Positions 8,029 through 17,000 of a DNA stretch of 64,000 bases are shown here, one piece after another; positions within the stretch are counted from its first letter, which is position 1; the number at the start of each line of letters is the position of its first letter. This DNA is from Isoptericola sp044389085. Lineage in GTDB: Bacteria; Actinomycetota; Actinomycetes; Actinomycetales; Cellulomonadaceae. The position numbers were made by a program, and so were the translations under genes. Below the pieces are notes generated by a model. That model was not told the DNA's origin, did not search any database, and worked only from the letters and a program-made list of their open reading frames with translations. The stretch spans positions 372,001 through 436,000 of the forward strand of contig NZ_JBIRXP010000002.1 in assembly GCF_044389085.1 (NCBI RefSeq). Reading direction: 5' to 3'.

Positions 8029-10560
8029 TCAGCCGTCCACCGGCTCCACGCCGGCGATGCGGTGGACGGCGACGGTGAGCTCCGCCTCGCGCGCCGGGTC
8101 CAGTGCGCGCAGCCGGCCGCCGTCGAGCCGCAGCGGCTTGAGCGCGCGCCGCTCCAGCGTGCCCGACGCGCCCACCATCTCGATCCACACGACGCGGCCG
8201 TCGCGCAGGGCGTCGTGCAGGGTCGCCAGCGCGTCGCCGGGCTCGGTGGGGCGGGGGCCGCCGGTGCTCGGCGCCCGTCCGCCGCCGGTGGGCGACGGCG
8301 CGCCCGTGCCGCCGTTGCGGCCGCTGGCCTGACCGTGATGGGGGCCGCCGCTCGGCGGCGCCGCGGCGCGGAGCCCGGCGGCCAGCCGGTCCACGGCCGT
8401 CTCGTCGCCGGCGTCCGCGGCGCGCAGCCGGGCGACGAGGTTCCGGCGCGCGTCGTCGGACGTGGACTCCGGCTCCGCGGACGGGCCACGGCGCGCGTCC
8501 CTCGCGGTGCGGTCCGGCCGCGGCGGGCGCCGCAGGCGGGTGCTGAGCACGCGGCCGTCGGGACCCTCGACGGCGGACAGCAGGCCGCGGGCGCGCAGCG
8601 CGTCGTGCAGCTCGGCGGCGGGCACCGCCGCGGCCAGCACCGTCGGGGCGAGGCGCACCAGCCCCAGGTGGGCGAGCCGCGGGTCCGCGACCAGACCGGC
8701 CAGCACCGTCGGGTCGGCCGCGCGCACGTACGACCCGGCCGACCCCACCCGCAACGACTCGTGCCGCCGCGCCGTGTCCCTGACGAGGTACTCCAGCGGC
8801 TGGGGGACCGGCACCCGCGAGCGGCCAGCGAGCGCGTCGAGCAGCTCGTCCGCCGTCGTGCCGTGGTCCAGCGCGCGCGTCACCGACGACGGCGAGAAGC
8901 GCACCGTGGTCGCGGCGCCCCGCGACTCGACGTCCGCGGACCGCTCCAGCAGGAGCGCGAGCGCCTGCGACGGCCGGCCCGGGACGATGCCGGTGAGGTC
9001 GCCCTGCAGCAGCACCTCGTCCACCTCCGGCGGCAGCGCCGCGCGCAACGCCCCCTCGAGGCCGTCCGGCCGCGCCGGGGCGGGCGCGGACTCCGACACG
9101 TGGGCGAGCAGCGCGGCGCCCGGACCCGACAGCGCGCCCGCGCCCGTCGCCCCGAGCAGGGCAGCCTCGGCCAGCAGGCCCGCGACCGCCTGCTCCGGCG
9201 GCACCGTGCGCGGCGCGTGCCAGCGCAGCACCGTCATGACGGCGTCGACGTCGAGCGCGGTGCCCGGCTGCGCGGCCAGCACCTGGAGCACCTGACGGCG
9301 CAGCCGCGGCACCCAGCCGCGATGCAGGTCGCCGGACAGCGGCGCCCGCAGGTTGCCCTTCTCGTCGCGGGAGCCCACGAGCCACGGCGTGCGCCGCGAG
9401 CCCGCCCACGCCGCGGCGAGCAGCGCCCAGCGCTCCGCGTCGTCCATGCCCTCCCAGCGGTCGGCGACGGTCGTGGGCCGGTAGGACGGCGGCGCCTCGC
9501 CGTCGTCGGCCACCACGCCCGCGGCCGCGGCCAGCTCGACGACGAACGCCGTCTCCGCCTCGTCCGCGCCGAGCGCCTGGGCCGTGCGGCGCAGCTCGCG
9601 CACGCCGAGGCCGCCGCTGCGCAGCACCGCCGGGGCCGTGTCGTCCCATGCGGCGACCAGCAGGTCCACCCGGCGGACGAGCTCGAGCGCGGCGCTCGCG
9701 GCCTCCGCGTCGGCGACCGCCTGCGGCACCGCGCGGCCGTCCGGGCGGGGCGGCGCGAGCTCGGGGGAGCGGTGCGTACGACCGCCGCGCAGCGCCAGAC
9801 CGACGTCCCGGGGCAGGGTCACGTGCCGGGAGTCGGTGCGCAGCAGCAGCCGCGCGTCGACCAGGGCGTCCACCGCGGCGCGCGCCGGGGTGCCGGGCGC
9901 CGGGACCAGCCCGATCGGCGGGCCCCACGTCAGCGCCTCGAGCACCTCGCGGCCGCCGCGGGGGAGGTCGGGCAGGGGGAGGCCGGGGGCGTCCCCGGCC
10001 TCCGTGGCCCGGCCGTCCCCGGACGGCGGCAGGCCCCCGCCGGGGCGGGCGGGGCCGAGGCCCGCCGGGTGCGGGCCGAGGACGTCGTCCAGCCCCGGCG
10101 CGGGGCGCAGGTCCGGGCGACCCGGCTCGCCCGCGTCCCACAGCAGCGCCGCGGCCAGCGCGTCGTCGAGCGCGCGCTCGACCACCGACCCGGCGTCGAT
10201 CGCGTCCTCGTCCGGCCCCGCCGGCGCGACGCTGTCGGCGCCCACCGCGTGGCGCACGTCGTCGGGCGACACCGGTGCGTTCCCGGCGAGCGCGACGACG
10301 GCCTCGAGTGCCTGGAGCGTGCGGGCGTCCGCGTGCGCCAGGGCGCGCTCGAGGGCGGTGCGGCTGGACGCGCGGGCGGCCAGCGAGCGCAGGGTGGACG
10401 GGGACGGCGTGGCCAGGTCGGGCCGGGCGCGCAGGAGCGCGAGCAGGCCGGCGTCGTCGCGCGTGCGGATCGCCTCGGTGAAGGTGCGGGGCGCGCCCGT
10501 GGCGCCGGCGCCGTCCGCGACGTCGGCCTCCGCCGTGCCCCGGGGCGACGTGCTGGCCAT
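8029..10560 (-). CDS. Helicase-associated protein (Helicase_C_3 / XPB-Ssl2-like)
   Basis: 843-residue protein typically encoded next to bacterial XPB. It lacks Walker motifs. It is an Ala/Leu/Arg-rich helical protein with winged-helix-like stretches, and its Helicase_C_3-like region resembles the N-terminal part of XPB/Ssl2. A low-complexity Gly/Pro/Ser stretch (about residues 730-770) precedes a C-terminal WYL-like beta segment (VVWIEMVGASGTLERRALKPLRL), which may bind nucleic acid or a ligand. The ATG at 10560 is chosen because a -10 TAGCAT lies 7 nt upstream, and further extension would read into the long hairpin. Function is inferred from its partner only. Confidence 0.82.
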   Translation of the reverse strand: MASTSPRGTAEADVADGAGATGAPRTFTEAIRTRDDAGLLALLRARPDLATPSPSTLRSLAARASSRTALERALAHADARTLQALEAVVALAGNAPVSPDDVRHAVGADSVAPAGPDEDAIDAGSVVERALDDALAAALLWDAGEPGRPDLRPAPGLDDVLGPHPAGLGPARPGGGLPPSGDGRATEAGDAPGLPLPDLPRGGREVLEALTWGPPIGLVPAPGTPARAAVDALVDARLLLRTDSRHVTLPRDVGLALRGGRTHRSPELAPPRPDGRAVPQAVADAEAASAALELVRRVDLLVAAWDDTAPAVLRSGGLGVRELRRTAQALGADEAETAFVVELAAAAGVVADDGEAPPSYRPTTVADRWEGMDDAERWALLAAAWAGSRRTPWLVGSRDEKGNLRAPLSGDLHRGWVPRLRRQVLQVLAAQPGTALDVDAVMTVLRWHAPRTVPPEQAVAGLLAEAALLGATGAGALSGPGAALLAHVSESAPAPARPDGLEGALRAALPPEVDEVLLQGDLTGIVPGRPSQALALLLERSADVESRGAATTVRFSPSSVTRALDHGTTADELLDALAGRSRVPVPQPLEYLVRDTARRHESLRVGSAGSYVRAADPTVLAGLVADPRLAHLGLVRLAPTVLAAAVPAAELHDALRARGLLSAVEGPDGRVLSTRLRRPPRPDRTARDARRGPSAEPESTSDDARRNLVARLRAADAGDETAVDRLAAGLRAAAPPSGGPHHGQASGRNGGTGAPSPTGGGRAPSTGGPRPTEPGDALATLHDALRDGRVVWIEMVGASGTLERRALKPLRLDGGRLRALDPAREAELTVAVHRIAGVEPVDG

Positions 10561-10567
10561 CTGCTCG

Positions 10568-10573
10568 ATGCTA
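10568..10573 (-). promoter_or_regulatory. Leaderless -10 (TAGCAT) of the helicase-associated gene
   Basis: Read on the minus strand, TAGCAT is followed by 7 nt and the ATG at 10560. The expected -35 position falls inside the arm of the 32-bp hairpin at 10587-10664. Confidence 0.55.
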
Positions 10574-10586
10574 CGCGCCGCCCCCT

Positions 10587-10664
10587 CGTCGCCGAACAGG
10601 CGGTTGACACCGTTATCGGACCGGTCCGGCCGCGATAACGGTGTCAACCGCCTGTTCGGCGACG
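10587..10664. terminator. 32-bp hairpin with GCCGAACAGGCGGTTG core (copy 1)
   Basis: Arms 10587-10618 and 10633-10664 pair perfectly around a 14-nt loop. The hairpin lies between the epimerase stop and the helicase-associated gene start, both on the minus strand. The same 16-nt core recurs in the hairpins at 12460 and 63641. Confidence 0.7.
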
Positions 10665-10680
10665 GCGCGGGTGGCGGTCG

Positions 10681-11604
10681 TCAGCCGCGGGCGGTGCGGC
10701 GGCAGACCTCCTCCCACGGGGTGGGCTCGATGCCCCAGCGGGCCCGCGCGGCCGAGTCGTCGAGGACGTAGGGCCGCTCCCACTGGTAGATGAGCTGGCG
10801 CAGCTCGCGCATGAACGGGGAGACGGCGGCGACGGCGGCCAGCGCGGGTCCGCGCAGCGAGCGCACGCGGACGGGCGGGTGCCCGGCGGCGGCGAGCACG
10901 TCGCTCAGCGCGCGGGCCTGGGTGCGCGGGGCGTTGCTCGGCACGTGCCAGGTGCGGCCGTGCGAGCCCGGGTCCTCGGCCGCGGCGACCAGCGTACGCG
11001 CGACGTCGGCCACGTCGGTGAACGTGTGCGGCAGGTCGGTGCGGCCCATCATCGTGACGCGCCTGCCTGCCAGCGCGGCGGGCACCACGCGCGACACGTG
11101 GCCGTTGCCGCCGACGCCGGGGCCCATGTAGTCGGACGCGCGGACCTCGACGGCCCCGCGCAGCCGCCCGTCCTCGAACGCCTGGCGGGCGTCGGACCAC
11201 AGCCGGGCGCGCAGGACGCCCTTGTGGTCGGTGGCGGCGTCGGGCAGGTCCTCGGTCATCGGGCCGTCGACGGGGCCGTACGGGTAGAGGTTGCCGGTGA
11301 TCGCGTAGACGGCGCCGGATCGCTCGGCCGCGGCGAGGAAGGCGGCGGCGAGCGGTGGCCAGGTGCGCTCCCACTGCGTGTAGTCGCCCGGGTTGGCGCA
11401 GTTGTACAGGACGTCGGCGCCGTCGGCCGCGCGGGTCAGGGCGTCGGCGTCGGACGCGTCGAGGGCGGCGTGCGCGACGCCGGCGATCCCGGTGTCGAGG
11501 CCGCTGCGCGTGACGACGGTGACGTCGGAGCCGCGCTCGGCGAGCAGTGCGGCGACGTGCCGGCCGACGGGGCCCGCGCCGACGACGAGGTGGCGATCAG
11601 TCAT
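10681..11604 (-). CDS. NAD(P)-dependent epimerase/dehydratase, atypical SDR
   Basis: 307-residue Rossmann protein. The nucleotide motif at the N-terminus is VVGAGPVGRHVA (atypical SDR spacing rather than TGGxGxxG). Further family features are YNCANPGDYTQWERTWPP, AITGNLYPYGP and SDYMGPG. The Tyr of NLYPYG is in the usual place, but a clear YxxxK is not obvious, as in many atypical SDRs. Reaction and substrate are unknown. It is divergent from a TetR gene, and the two share a 122-bp region with two matching palindromes, so it is probably that regulator's target. Confidence 0.8.
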   Translation of the reverse strand: MTDRHLVVGAGPVGRHVAALLAERGSDVTVVTRSGLDTGIAGVAHAALDASDADALTRAADGADVLYNCANPGDYTQWERTWPPLAAAFLAAAERSGAVYAITGNLYPYGPVDGPMTEDLPDAATDHKGVLRARLWSDARQAFEDGRLRGAVEVRASDYMGPGVGGNGHVSRVVPAALAGRRVTMMGRTDLPHTFTDVADVARTLVAAAEDPGSHGRTWHVPSNAPRTQARALSDVLAAAGHPPVRVRSLRGPALAAVAAVSPFMRELRQLIYQWERPYVLDDSAARARWGIEPTPWEEVCRRTARG

Positions 11605-11621
11605 GACTGGTGCTCCAATCC

Positions 11622-11636
11622 GAGAGCGGTGCTCTC
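11622..11636. promoter_or_regulatory. TetR operator candidate, site 1
   Basis: GAGAGC-GGT-GCTCTC palindrome, 18 bp upstream of the epimerase ATG. It has the same 15-bp layout as site 2 at 11674, with centres 52 bp (five helical turns) apart. Confidence 0.6.
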
Positions 11637-11668
11637 TGTCAGGAGGAGCATGGCATCGCCGGTGACGT

Positions 11669-11688
11669 TTGACAAGAGCAGTGCTCTT
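11669..11688. promoter_or_regulatory. TetR operator candidate, site 2, overlapping a TTGACA box
   Basis: AAGAGCA-G-TGCTCTT (11674-11688) is a perfect 15-bp palindrome that overlaps the end of a TTGACA box (11669-11674) reading toward the tetR gene. Binding here would block the promoter, consistent with autorepression. Confidence 0.65.
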
Positions 11689-11726
11689 ATTTGTGGACAG
11701 CGCTCTCGCATGCCAGGCTGAGGCGC

Positions 11727-12440
11727 ATGGCCGACGCCCCCCGCACCGCCCGTGCGCTCGCCCGCGAGACGCTCACCCGCGAGATCCGTGCCGCCGCCCG
11801 GGCCCGGCTCGCGACCGACGGCCCGGCTGCCCTGTCGCTGCGCGCCGTCGCCCGCGACGTCGGGATGGTCTCCTCCGCCGTCTACCGCTACTTCCCGAGC
11901 CGGGACGCGCTGCTCACCGCGCTGATCGTCGAGTGCTACGACGAGCTCGGTGGCGCCGTCGAGGACGCGGAGGCCGCCGTCGCCGACCGCGACGACGTCA
12001 CCGCCCGCTGGCTCGCCGCGTGCCGCGCGCTGCGGTCGTGGGCCGTGGCGCACCCCGCGGAGCTCGGCCTGCTCTACGGCACGCCCGTGCCCGGGTACGC
12101 CGCGCCGCGCGACACCGTCGACCCCGCCACGCGCGTCGTCCGCGTGCTGGTGACGGTCGTGGCGCATGCCGCCGCGGCCGGTGCCGTCCCCCGCCCCGCG
12201 CCGGACGGCGCCCCCGACGCCACCGCCGTCGTCGAGCCGGCGCGGCAGTTCGTCGCCGCGCGCGGCATCGTCGACGGCGCGCCCACGGAGCTGGTCGCCC
12301 GCACGCTCATGGCCTGGACCACGTTGTTCGGCACGGCCTCGTTCGAGATCTTCGGGCACCTCGTGGGCTCCGTCGCCGACCCGGAGCAGTGGTACGACGC
12401 CGTCGCCCTCCGCCTCGCCGCCGACCTCGGCCTCCGCTGA
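11727..12440 (+). CDS. TetR/AcrR family transcriptional regulator
   Basis: 237-residue repressor. The N-terminal helix-turn-helix is clear (LSLRAVARDVGMVSSAVYRYFPSRDALL, about residues 38-65). The C-terminal ligand domain matches the TetR_C_25/WHG-type group, with the stretch RALRSWAVAHPAELGLLYGTPVPGY. The ligand is unknown. The ATG at 11727 is preferred to the in-frame upstream codon at 11691 because the latter would leave no room between promoter and operator. The divergent epimerase gene and the paired palindromes suggest control of both genes. Confidence 0.9.
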   Translation: MADAPRTARALARETLTREIRAAARARLATDGPAALSLRAVARDVGMVSSAVYRYFPSRDALLTALIVECYDELGGAVEDAEAAVADRDDVTARWLAACRALRSWAVAHPAELGLLYGTPVPGYAAPRDTVDPATRVVRVLVTVVAHAAAAGAVPRPAPDGAPDATAVVEPARQFVAARGIVDGAPTELVARTLMAWTTLFGTASFEIFGHLVGSVADPEQWYDAVALRLAADLGLR

Positions 12441-12459
12441 CGGTCGCCGCCCGGGCCCG

Positions 12460-12533
12460 GCGCCGAACAGGCGGTTGACACCGTAATGAGCGACGAAATC
12501 GGTCCATAACGGTGTCAACCGCCTGTTCGGCGC
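12460..12533. terminator. 25-bp hairpin with GCCGAACAGGCGGTTG core (copy 2)
   Basis: Arms 12460-12484 and 12509-12533 pair perfectly around a 24-nt loop, 19 bp after the TetR stop. The core is identical to the hairpins at 10587 and 63641, while the inner arm and loop differ. Confidence 0.7.
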
Positions 12534-12588
12534 GAACGGGGGGTGTCGGCCGGGCCGGACCGATGCGGCACGGTCCGGCACCGGCCGG

Positions 12589-12696
12589 TAGCCTGAGCCC
12601 CTGGCCGTGTGCCGGGCGCGCGCCCGAGCACCGGCCGGACCCGGCTCCGCGCACCGGCGCGGGGCCGTAGTCGACGACGAGCACGAAGAGGTTCAG
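12589..12696 (+). promoter_or_regulatory. cspA promoter and about 95-nt 5' leader
   Basis: A TAGCCT -10 box (12589-12594) lies about 95 nt before the ribosome site GAAGAGG (12685-12691). Cold-shock mRNAs usually carry long leaders. The leader contains a GC-rich self-complementary segment (GGGCGCGCGCCC). No -35 is obvious. Confidence 0.45.
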
Positions 12697-13080
12697 GTGC
12701 CCACCGGCAAGGTCAAGTGGTACGACGCGGAGCGCGGGTTCGGCTTCATCGCCAGCGAGGACGGTGGGGAGATCTTCCTGCACGCCTCCGCGCTGCCCTC
12801 GGACGTCGAGAGCGTCAAGCCCGGCTCCCGGGTCGAGTTCGGGGTGGCCGACGGCCGCCGCGGCCCGTCCGCGCTGTCCGTGAAGCTGCTGGACCCTGCG
12901 CCGTCGGTGGCCAAGGCCAAGCGCAAGGCGCCGTCCGAGATGGCCGGCATCGTCGAGGACCTCATCAAGGTGCTCGACCGCGTGGGCGACCAGCTGAAGC
13001 GGGGCAAGTACCCGGACGCCGCGTCGGGCAAGCGTGTCGCCACGCTGCTGCGCGCCGTCGCCGACGACCTCGACTCCTGA
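12697..13080 (+). CDS. Cold-shock domain protein with C-terminal extension
   Basis: 127-residue RNA/DNA-binding protein. The cold-shock domain (about 1-65) begins VPTGKVKWYDAERGFGFI and contains the RNP motifs KWYDAERGFGFI and EIFLHAS. A C-terminal helical extension of about 60 residues (DLIKVLDRVGDQL onward) distinguishes it from 67-residue CspA. The GTG at 12697 is set by GAAGAGG at 12685-12691. An upstream ORF extension lacks family similarity. It is followed by the DUF3027 gene, a conserved actinobacterial neighbour pair. Confidence 0.93.
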   Translation: MPTGKVKWYDAERGFGFIASEDGGEIFLHASALPSDVESVKPGSRVEFGVADGRRGPSALSVKLLDPAPSVAKAKRKAPSEMAGIVEDLIKVLDRVGDQLKRGKYPDAASGKRVATLLRAVADDLDS

Positions 13081-13152
13081 CGCTCGGCCGCCGACCACGC
13101 CCGACGCGAGGGCCCGAGACGAGGACATGACGAGCACGAAGAGGACGACGAC

Positions 13153-14058
13153 ATGGTGACCGCTGCCGCTGCCGCTGACGCCCCCGCACGCACGACGCGG
13201 GTCAGCTCCCGCGCGCGCAAGGACGCCGTGCTGCTCGGCGCGGTCGACCTGGCGCGCGAGGCCGCGCAGGAGGGCGCGTCGTCGCCGGCGGACGTCGGTG
13301 AGCACCTGGGGGCGGTCGCCGAGGGCGAGCGCCTCATGTCCCACCGGTTCGCCGCGACGATGCCCGGCTACCGCGGCTGGCACTGGACCGTGACGCTCGC
13401 GCGCGTGCCGCGCGGGAAGGTCGCCACGGTGTGCGAGGTGGAGCTGCTGCCGGGCGACGACGCCCTGCTCGCCCCGGCCTGGCTCCCGTGGGCCGAGCGG
13501 CTGCGCCCCGGCGACATCGGCCCCGGCGACACCCTGCCCTTCAAGGCCGACGACCCCCGCCTCGAGCCGGGCTGGAAGGCCACCGGCGACAAGGAGCTCG
13601 ACTCCGTCGCGATCGACGAGCTCGCCCTCGCGCGCGAGCGTGTGCTGTCTCCGCAGGGCCGCGACGAGGCGGCCGAGCGCTGGTACCGCGGGTCGCGCGG
13701 CCCGACGGCGCCCGGCGCGGTCGCGTCGCCGGCGGAGTGCACGTCGTGCGGCTTCCTCGTGCCGCTGCAGGGGCCGCTGGGCCAGCTCTTCGGCGTCTGC
13801 GCCAACGCGTGGTCGCCGGACGACGGCAAGGTCGTCTCGCTGGACCACGGCTGCGGCGCGCACTCGGAGACCGACGCCCCGCACGCGCCGAGCGACTGGC
13901 CCGCCGACGCGCCGCTCATCGACGAGCTCCGGGTCGAGGCCGTGGCCGTCGAGCCGCGCGCCTCGGCGGCGGAGCCCGCGCCGGCGCCCTCGACGGACGC
14001 GGGCACGACCGACGCCGCGGAGGCGGACGCCGCTCCCGAGCGCCCCGACGCCGAGTGA
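13153..14058 (+). CDS. DUF3027 family protein
   Basis: 301-residue actinobacterial protein of unknown function. The conserved region covers about 20-255, with signature stretches HRFAATMPGYRGWHW and ELLPGDDALLAPAWLPWAERL. A CTSCGF knuckle with later Cys residues (FGVCAN, DHGCGAH) looks able to bind zinc. The Ala/Glu/Pro-rich tail (about 260-301) is disordered. It sits after a cold-shock gene and overlaps the next gene by 4 nt (GTGA), so it is translationally coupled to the Hsp90-like ATPase. Confidence 0.88.
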   Translation: MVTAAAAADAPARTTRVSSRARKDAVLLGAVDLAREAAQEGASSPADVGEHLGAVAEGERLMSHRFAATMPGYRGWHWTVTLARVPRGKVATVCEVELLPGDDALLAPAWLPWAERLRPGDIGPGDTLPFKADDPRLEPGWKATGDKELDSVAIDELALARERVLSPQGRDEAAERWYRGSRGPTAPGAVASPAECTSCGFLVPLQGPLGQLFGVCANAWSPDDGKVVSLDHGCGAHSETDAPHAPSDWPADAPLIDELRVEAVAVEPRASAAEPAPAPSTDAGTTDAAEADAAPERPDAE

Positions 14059-17000
14059 CGGGCGACGTCTTCGGGACCGCCGCCCTGCGGCACGCGGTCA
14101 CGGAGGCGTGGCTCGGGTCGGGCACGCGCTTCCGGGAGGACGCGAACGCGGAGGAGGACCACGCGCGCGGCTACTACCGCGCTCGCGTCGTGGTGGAGCT
14201 CGCGCAGAACGCCGCCGACGCGGCCGCCCGCGCCGGCGAGCCGGGCCGGCTGCTGCTGCGTCTCACCGCCCTGGAGGACGACCCGCGCGGGGTCGCCGTC
14301 CTGGTCGCCGCCAACACCGGTGCGCCGCTGACGGCCGACGGCGTCGCCTCGCTCGCGTCCCTGCGCGCCTCGGCGAAGTCGGCCCCGCGGGTCGAGGACT
14401 CCCGGCCGCCCGAGCCCGGCGACACGCCGCCGGCCGGGGAGGTCGGCCGCTTCGGCGTCGGGTTCGCGGCGGTGCGGGCGGTCGCCGACGAGGCCACGGT
14501 GCGCTCGACGACGGGCGGGGTGCGGTTCTCCCTCGACGCGACGCGCGACCTGCTCGACGACGTCGCGCCCGAGGGCTCGCCGCTGCGGGACGCCGTCGCC
14601 GGGCGGGGCGACGACCTGCCCGTGCTGCGCCTGCCGTTCCCGGCGCCCGCCCTGGGCGAGGCGCCCGACGAGGACGACGAGTGGGGCGAGTTCGCCACCG
14701 TCGTCGAGCTGGTGCTGCGCGACGACGACGCGGTGGAGTCCGTCCGCGCCCAGCTCGACGCCGTCGACGACGCGCTGCTCCTGGCGCTGCCCGCCCTCGC
14801 CTCGGTCACCGTCGCCCACAACGATGGGCCGGCCGCGACGTCGCGGGTGCTGGCCGACGTCGACGACCGGTGGGTGGTGCTGCGCCGCTCCGGCGAGGTG
14901 GGCGAGGACGAGACCGCCGACCTGCCGCTCGAGCAGCGGCGTCCGCGCTGGTCCGTCGCGTGGGCGGTGCGCCGGGACGACGGCGGCACCGATGGCACCG
15001 ATCGCCTTGAGTCGGACGACGGCGCCGTGCTGCACGCGCCCACCCCGACGGACGTGCCGCTCACGTTCCCGGCGCTGCTGGTCGCGTCGTTCCCCGTGGA
15101 CCCGGGCCGCCGCCGTGTGCTGCCGGGGCCGCTGACCGACCGCCTCACGGCCGAGGCCGGTCGCGCGTACGCCGACCTGTTGGCCGGGCTGGCGCCCGAG
15201 CGGGGCGCGGACGTGCTCCACCTGGTGCCCGGCGGCATGCCCGCCGGCGACCTCGACGCCGCCGTCCGTGACGCCGCCCTCGACGCGCTGCGGTCGACCC
15301 CGCTCCTGCCCGCCCCACCCGACGCCACGACGTCCGGCGGGGACGACGAGCCGGTCGCCGCCCTGGTCGCCCCGGCCGACGCGACGGTGCTCGTCGGGGC
15401 CGCGGGCGACGACCCGCGGATCGTCGGGGTGCTCGCCGGCGTCGTGCCGGGCCTCGTGGCGCTCACCACGGGGCAGCAGGGTGTGGCGCGACGCCTGGGC
15501 GCGACGCCCACCACGCTCGCCGACGTCGTCGCCGACCTGCCCGGCGGGCTGCCCGCCCCGCGCTGGTACGCGCTGTGCGACGCGCTCGAGCCGTACGCCG
15601 CCGACCCCGGGGTCCTGGAGGCGCTGGCCGGCGCGCGCGTGCCGCTCGCGGACGGGCGCACCGCGTCCGGGGTGCGCGGCACGGTCGTGCTGCCGGAGGA
15701 CGACGACGACCCCGCCCTGGCGGCCGTCGCCCGGACGCTCGGCGTGCGCGTGGTGCACCCGGACGCGGCGCACCGGCTGCTGGTGCGCGCGGGGGCGTCG
15801 TCGACGAGCCCGCGCGCGCTGCTCGACGACGCGGGCGTGCGCGCGCTCGCGCTGGCGGCGTCGGAGGCGCTGCTCGACGGCGCGGACGAGGTGCCGGAGA
15901 CGGGCGCGGTCGCCGCACCCACCCTCGTGGGGCCGGTGGACGAGGGCCCGCGCGAGGTGGTGCAGAACGTGCTCGCGCTGGCGCGGCTGGCGCACGCGGG
16001 CGGCGGGCACGACTTCCCGTTCTGGCTCGGCGAGCTGCCGGTGCCCACGGAGGACGGCTGGCGCCCCGCGCGCGAGGCGGTGCTGCCCGGGTCGTGGGCC
16101 GCCGAGACGATGCCGGGGCTCGCGCCGGTCACGCGGGCCGCGGTCGCGTACTACCCGGCGCCGCTGCTCGTCGCGCTGGGCGTGCGCTCCGACGTCGACA
16201 CGTACCGGGTGGCCGACGTGCTCACGCCCGATCCTGCGGACCCGGAGCCCGAGCACGGGCCCGACGACCCGGCCGGCTGGCTCTCCGGCTGGGCGGACTA
16301 CCTCGCGTTCCTCTCGGACCGCGTCGGGCCGGGGGTCGACGTCGGGGACGTGGAGGCGGTCGCGGACCTCGACGCCGTGGACGCGGACGGGGCGGCCCGT
16401 GGCCCGGAGGACGACGCGCGCGACGACGACCCGTGGGCCGGCGTGCTCGCCGCGATCGCCGCGGACCCGGACGCGCGCCGCGCGCTCGTCACCCCCGTGG
16501 CGGGGGCGCCGTCGTACACGGCGTGGTGGCTGCGCGACCGGCTGGGCGCCCCGTTCGCGGCGCACGACGGCGTTCCGCTGCTGCCGCCCGCGCCGCCCGC
16601 CGTCGCGGCGCTCGACCCCGAGGTGCGCCGCGCCCTGGGCGTGGTCGACGGCCTCGACCGCCTCGATCCGCTGGACTGGCCGGCCGCGCTCGAGCGGCTG
16701 CCCGACGTCGGCACGTCCGTGCCGCTGCCCGTCGCGCTGGGTGTGTGGCGCGGGCTCGCCGGGCTCGCGGTGCGGCTCGCGCCCTCCGCCCGGGCGGCCG
16801 CGCTCGACCCCCTGCCTGACCGGCTGCCCGCGCTCGACGCGAGCGACGTGGTGGTGCGCCGGGCCGACGACGTCGAGGTGGCAGGGACGGCGCGCTGGGC
16901 CGTGCTGGGCGCGGTGCTGCCCGTGCCCGCGGCCGAGGTCACGGCGGTGGCCGACCTGCTCGACCTGCCGGTCGTGGGGGAGGACGGGCTGCCCGCGCCG

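Noticed and set aside
10601..10612. TTGACA inside the hairpin arm as a promoter
   Set aside because: The word is part of the inverted repeat and has no -10 at the right distance. A -10 exists only for the minus-strand helicase-associated gene.
6214..10638. Plus-strand open frame of 1474 codons
   Set aside because: Antisense shadow of the XPB and helicase-associated genes, with no recognisable motif.
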